Assembly: GCF_963678635.1 (NCBI RefSeq)
Contig: NW_026970820.1
Span: 374,001 to 434,000, forward strand
DNA from: Symsagittifera roscoffensis
Lineage: Eukaryota > Xenacoelomorpha > Acoela > Convolutidae
Direction of reading: 5' to 3'
Length of the DNA: 60,000 bases
Numbering within the stretch: the first letter of the stretch is position 1; each line of letters starts with the position of its first letter. Positions 59,396-60,000 of this stretch are shown one piece after another. The notes below the pieces were generated by a model. That model was not told the DNA's origin, made no database searches, and worked only from the letters and a program-made list of their open reading frames with translations. The position numbers and the translations under genes are program-made.

Positions 59396-60000
59396 AGGCA
59401 GAGCAGGCGCCCCACCCACCCAACCTGTGAGCTTGACCCACCCACCCAATCAGTCAGGATTTGTCCGCTTTTTCGTTTTTCCGATTCGATTCATTCCGTA
59501 GGTGAAATCGAGTTGTGATGTGCCCCAAGACATAGAGATTTGACGATCACGTGTCCCACTATTTGATAGATCATTCGAATACGTTTTTTTCTAATCGATT
59601 TGCAAATTCTGGGCTGGATATCAATATATGCCTTCATCACAGATGTCATCGAAGCAAAAAGAGCACTGTGTGGGATCCATAATTATATCCCAAATGGACA
59701 ATGCTAAGAAGCAGGAACCTCCGAAATATATTTCTATTAAATTAAGATACAATGTCTCATAAATGAAGTAAAAACGCTATCGTCAGGTGTAAGTTTTCCA
59801 GTAAACTGTATCAACTGCATTGTAACAATACAATATAGCGGCTGCTCTCTAATTCTCTGCTCTTTAATTGAGGTCGCGGATGCCCCTACCTGGGACCACA
59901 AGGGTCCCAGGAAGCATCCTATACGGATTTAAGCATAAAACATGCAATCATGAAAATCAAAACTCTAATCAGTTTTGAATGGCTATTTTCCATTTTTCAT
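59396..60000 (+). repeat. Module 33, E class, partial (cut by window end)
   Basis: The first 605 bp of an E module whose head and structured element (59839-59919) match module 32 closely, including the GGTCGC and GGAAGCATCC variants. No anchor or tail is reached before the window ends. Confidence 0.88.
59839..59919 (+). other. E structured element, copy 5 (variant)
   Basis: 81 nt at +443, with the same GGTCGC and GGAAGCATCC variants as copy 4. The hairpin is at 59878-59919. Confidence 0.48.

Larger units (their letters stand above)
1..60000 (+). repeat. Head-to-tail array of 34 long non-coding modules
   Basis: The whole window consists of modules of 1.6, 2.2 or 2.5 kb joined in one orientation at CCACCTAG or CCATCTAG. 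Junctions end at 855, 3059, 5266, 7480, 9076, 10708, 12336, 13929, 15513, 17140, 18773, 20418, 22069, 23707, 25334, 26929, 28558, 30188, 31817, 33446, 35086, 37294, 39519, 41149, 42789, 44382, 46014, 47641, 49270, 51803, 54292, 56820 and 59395. Module bodies are AT-rich with frequent A and T runs. GC-rich islands of about 200 bp surround each junction. No coding gene is supportable. Placing the boundary at CTAG is a convention, justified because the head class changes exactly there. Confidence 0.93.

Noticed and set aside
1-60000. Telomeric repeats (TTAGGC, TTAGGG), nematode SL RNA, 5S rRNA
   Set aside because: No tandem telomere words and no match by eye to conserved SL or 5S sequences on either strand.
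1-60000. CRISPR array
   Set aside because: Repeats are kilobases long, near-identical throughout and without short unique spacers.

Overview
This 60 kb window is one uninterrupted array of long, AT-rich, non-coding modules arranged head to tail, all in the same orientation. I find no credible protein-coding gene, rRNA, tRNA or CRISPR array. The longest open frames (about 165 codons at most) lie inside repeats, run across the module junctions and carry no recognisable domain. The absence of genes over 60 kb, the long A and T tracts and phrases such as TTTTTGGCGGGAAAATTT (8501-8518) suggest a eukaryotic, probably metazoan and perhaps nematode, satellite or subtelomere-like block. That assignment is by sequence style only and is low confidence.

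The array divides into 34 modules (32 complete) at 33 junctions that all read CCACCTAG or, in the last block, CCATCTAG. Modules fall into three size classes. L modules are about 2.2 kb: 856-7480 and 35087-39519. S modules are about 1.6 kb: 7481-35086 and 39520-49270, with subtypes S1a, S1b, S2, S3 and S4. E modules are about 2.5 kb: 49271 to the end. The window opens in the 3' part of an S1b-like module. In outline the order is S1b-like / L L L / S x17 / L L / S x6 / E x4 plus a partial E.

All modules share one plan: a short head right after CTAG, a long AT-rich body, then a tail. The tail reads GCATGC plus an A-run, then TCTGAC-like and TTTTCGAGA-like words, then a GC hairpin whose inner arms are GGGG and CCCC (GGG/CCC in S2), then CCACCTAG. 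Heads differ by class. S heads carry a hairpin with arms GAGCACCC/GGGTGCTC flanked by complementary A and T tracts at about +90, and a second 40-nt hairpin at about +310. L and E modules instead carry a related structured element starting CGGCTGCTC at +434 to +450, 69 nt in L and 81 nt in E.

The most interesting signal is structural. Several hairpins keep their pairing while their sequence changes in a compensatory way between subtypes, in a region with no coding potential. Together with the exact CTAG joints and the module chimaeras that switch at those hairpins, this suggests that the GC-rich junction islands do something as RNA, as folded DNA, or as recombination or replication ends. One testable reading is a family of roughly 300-nt Pol III-like transcripts crossing each junction. 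Another is a rolling-circle or Helitron-like amplified element. Neither is established by the sequence alone.
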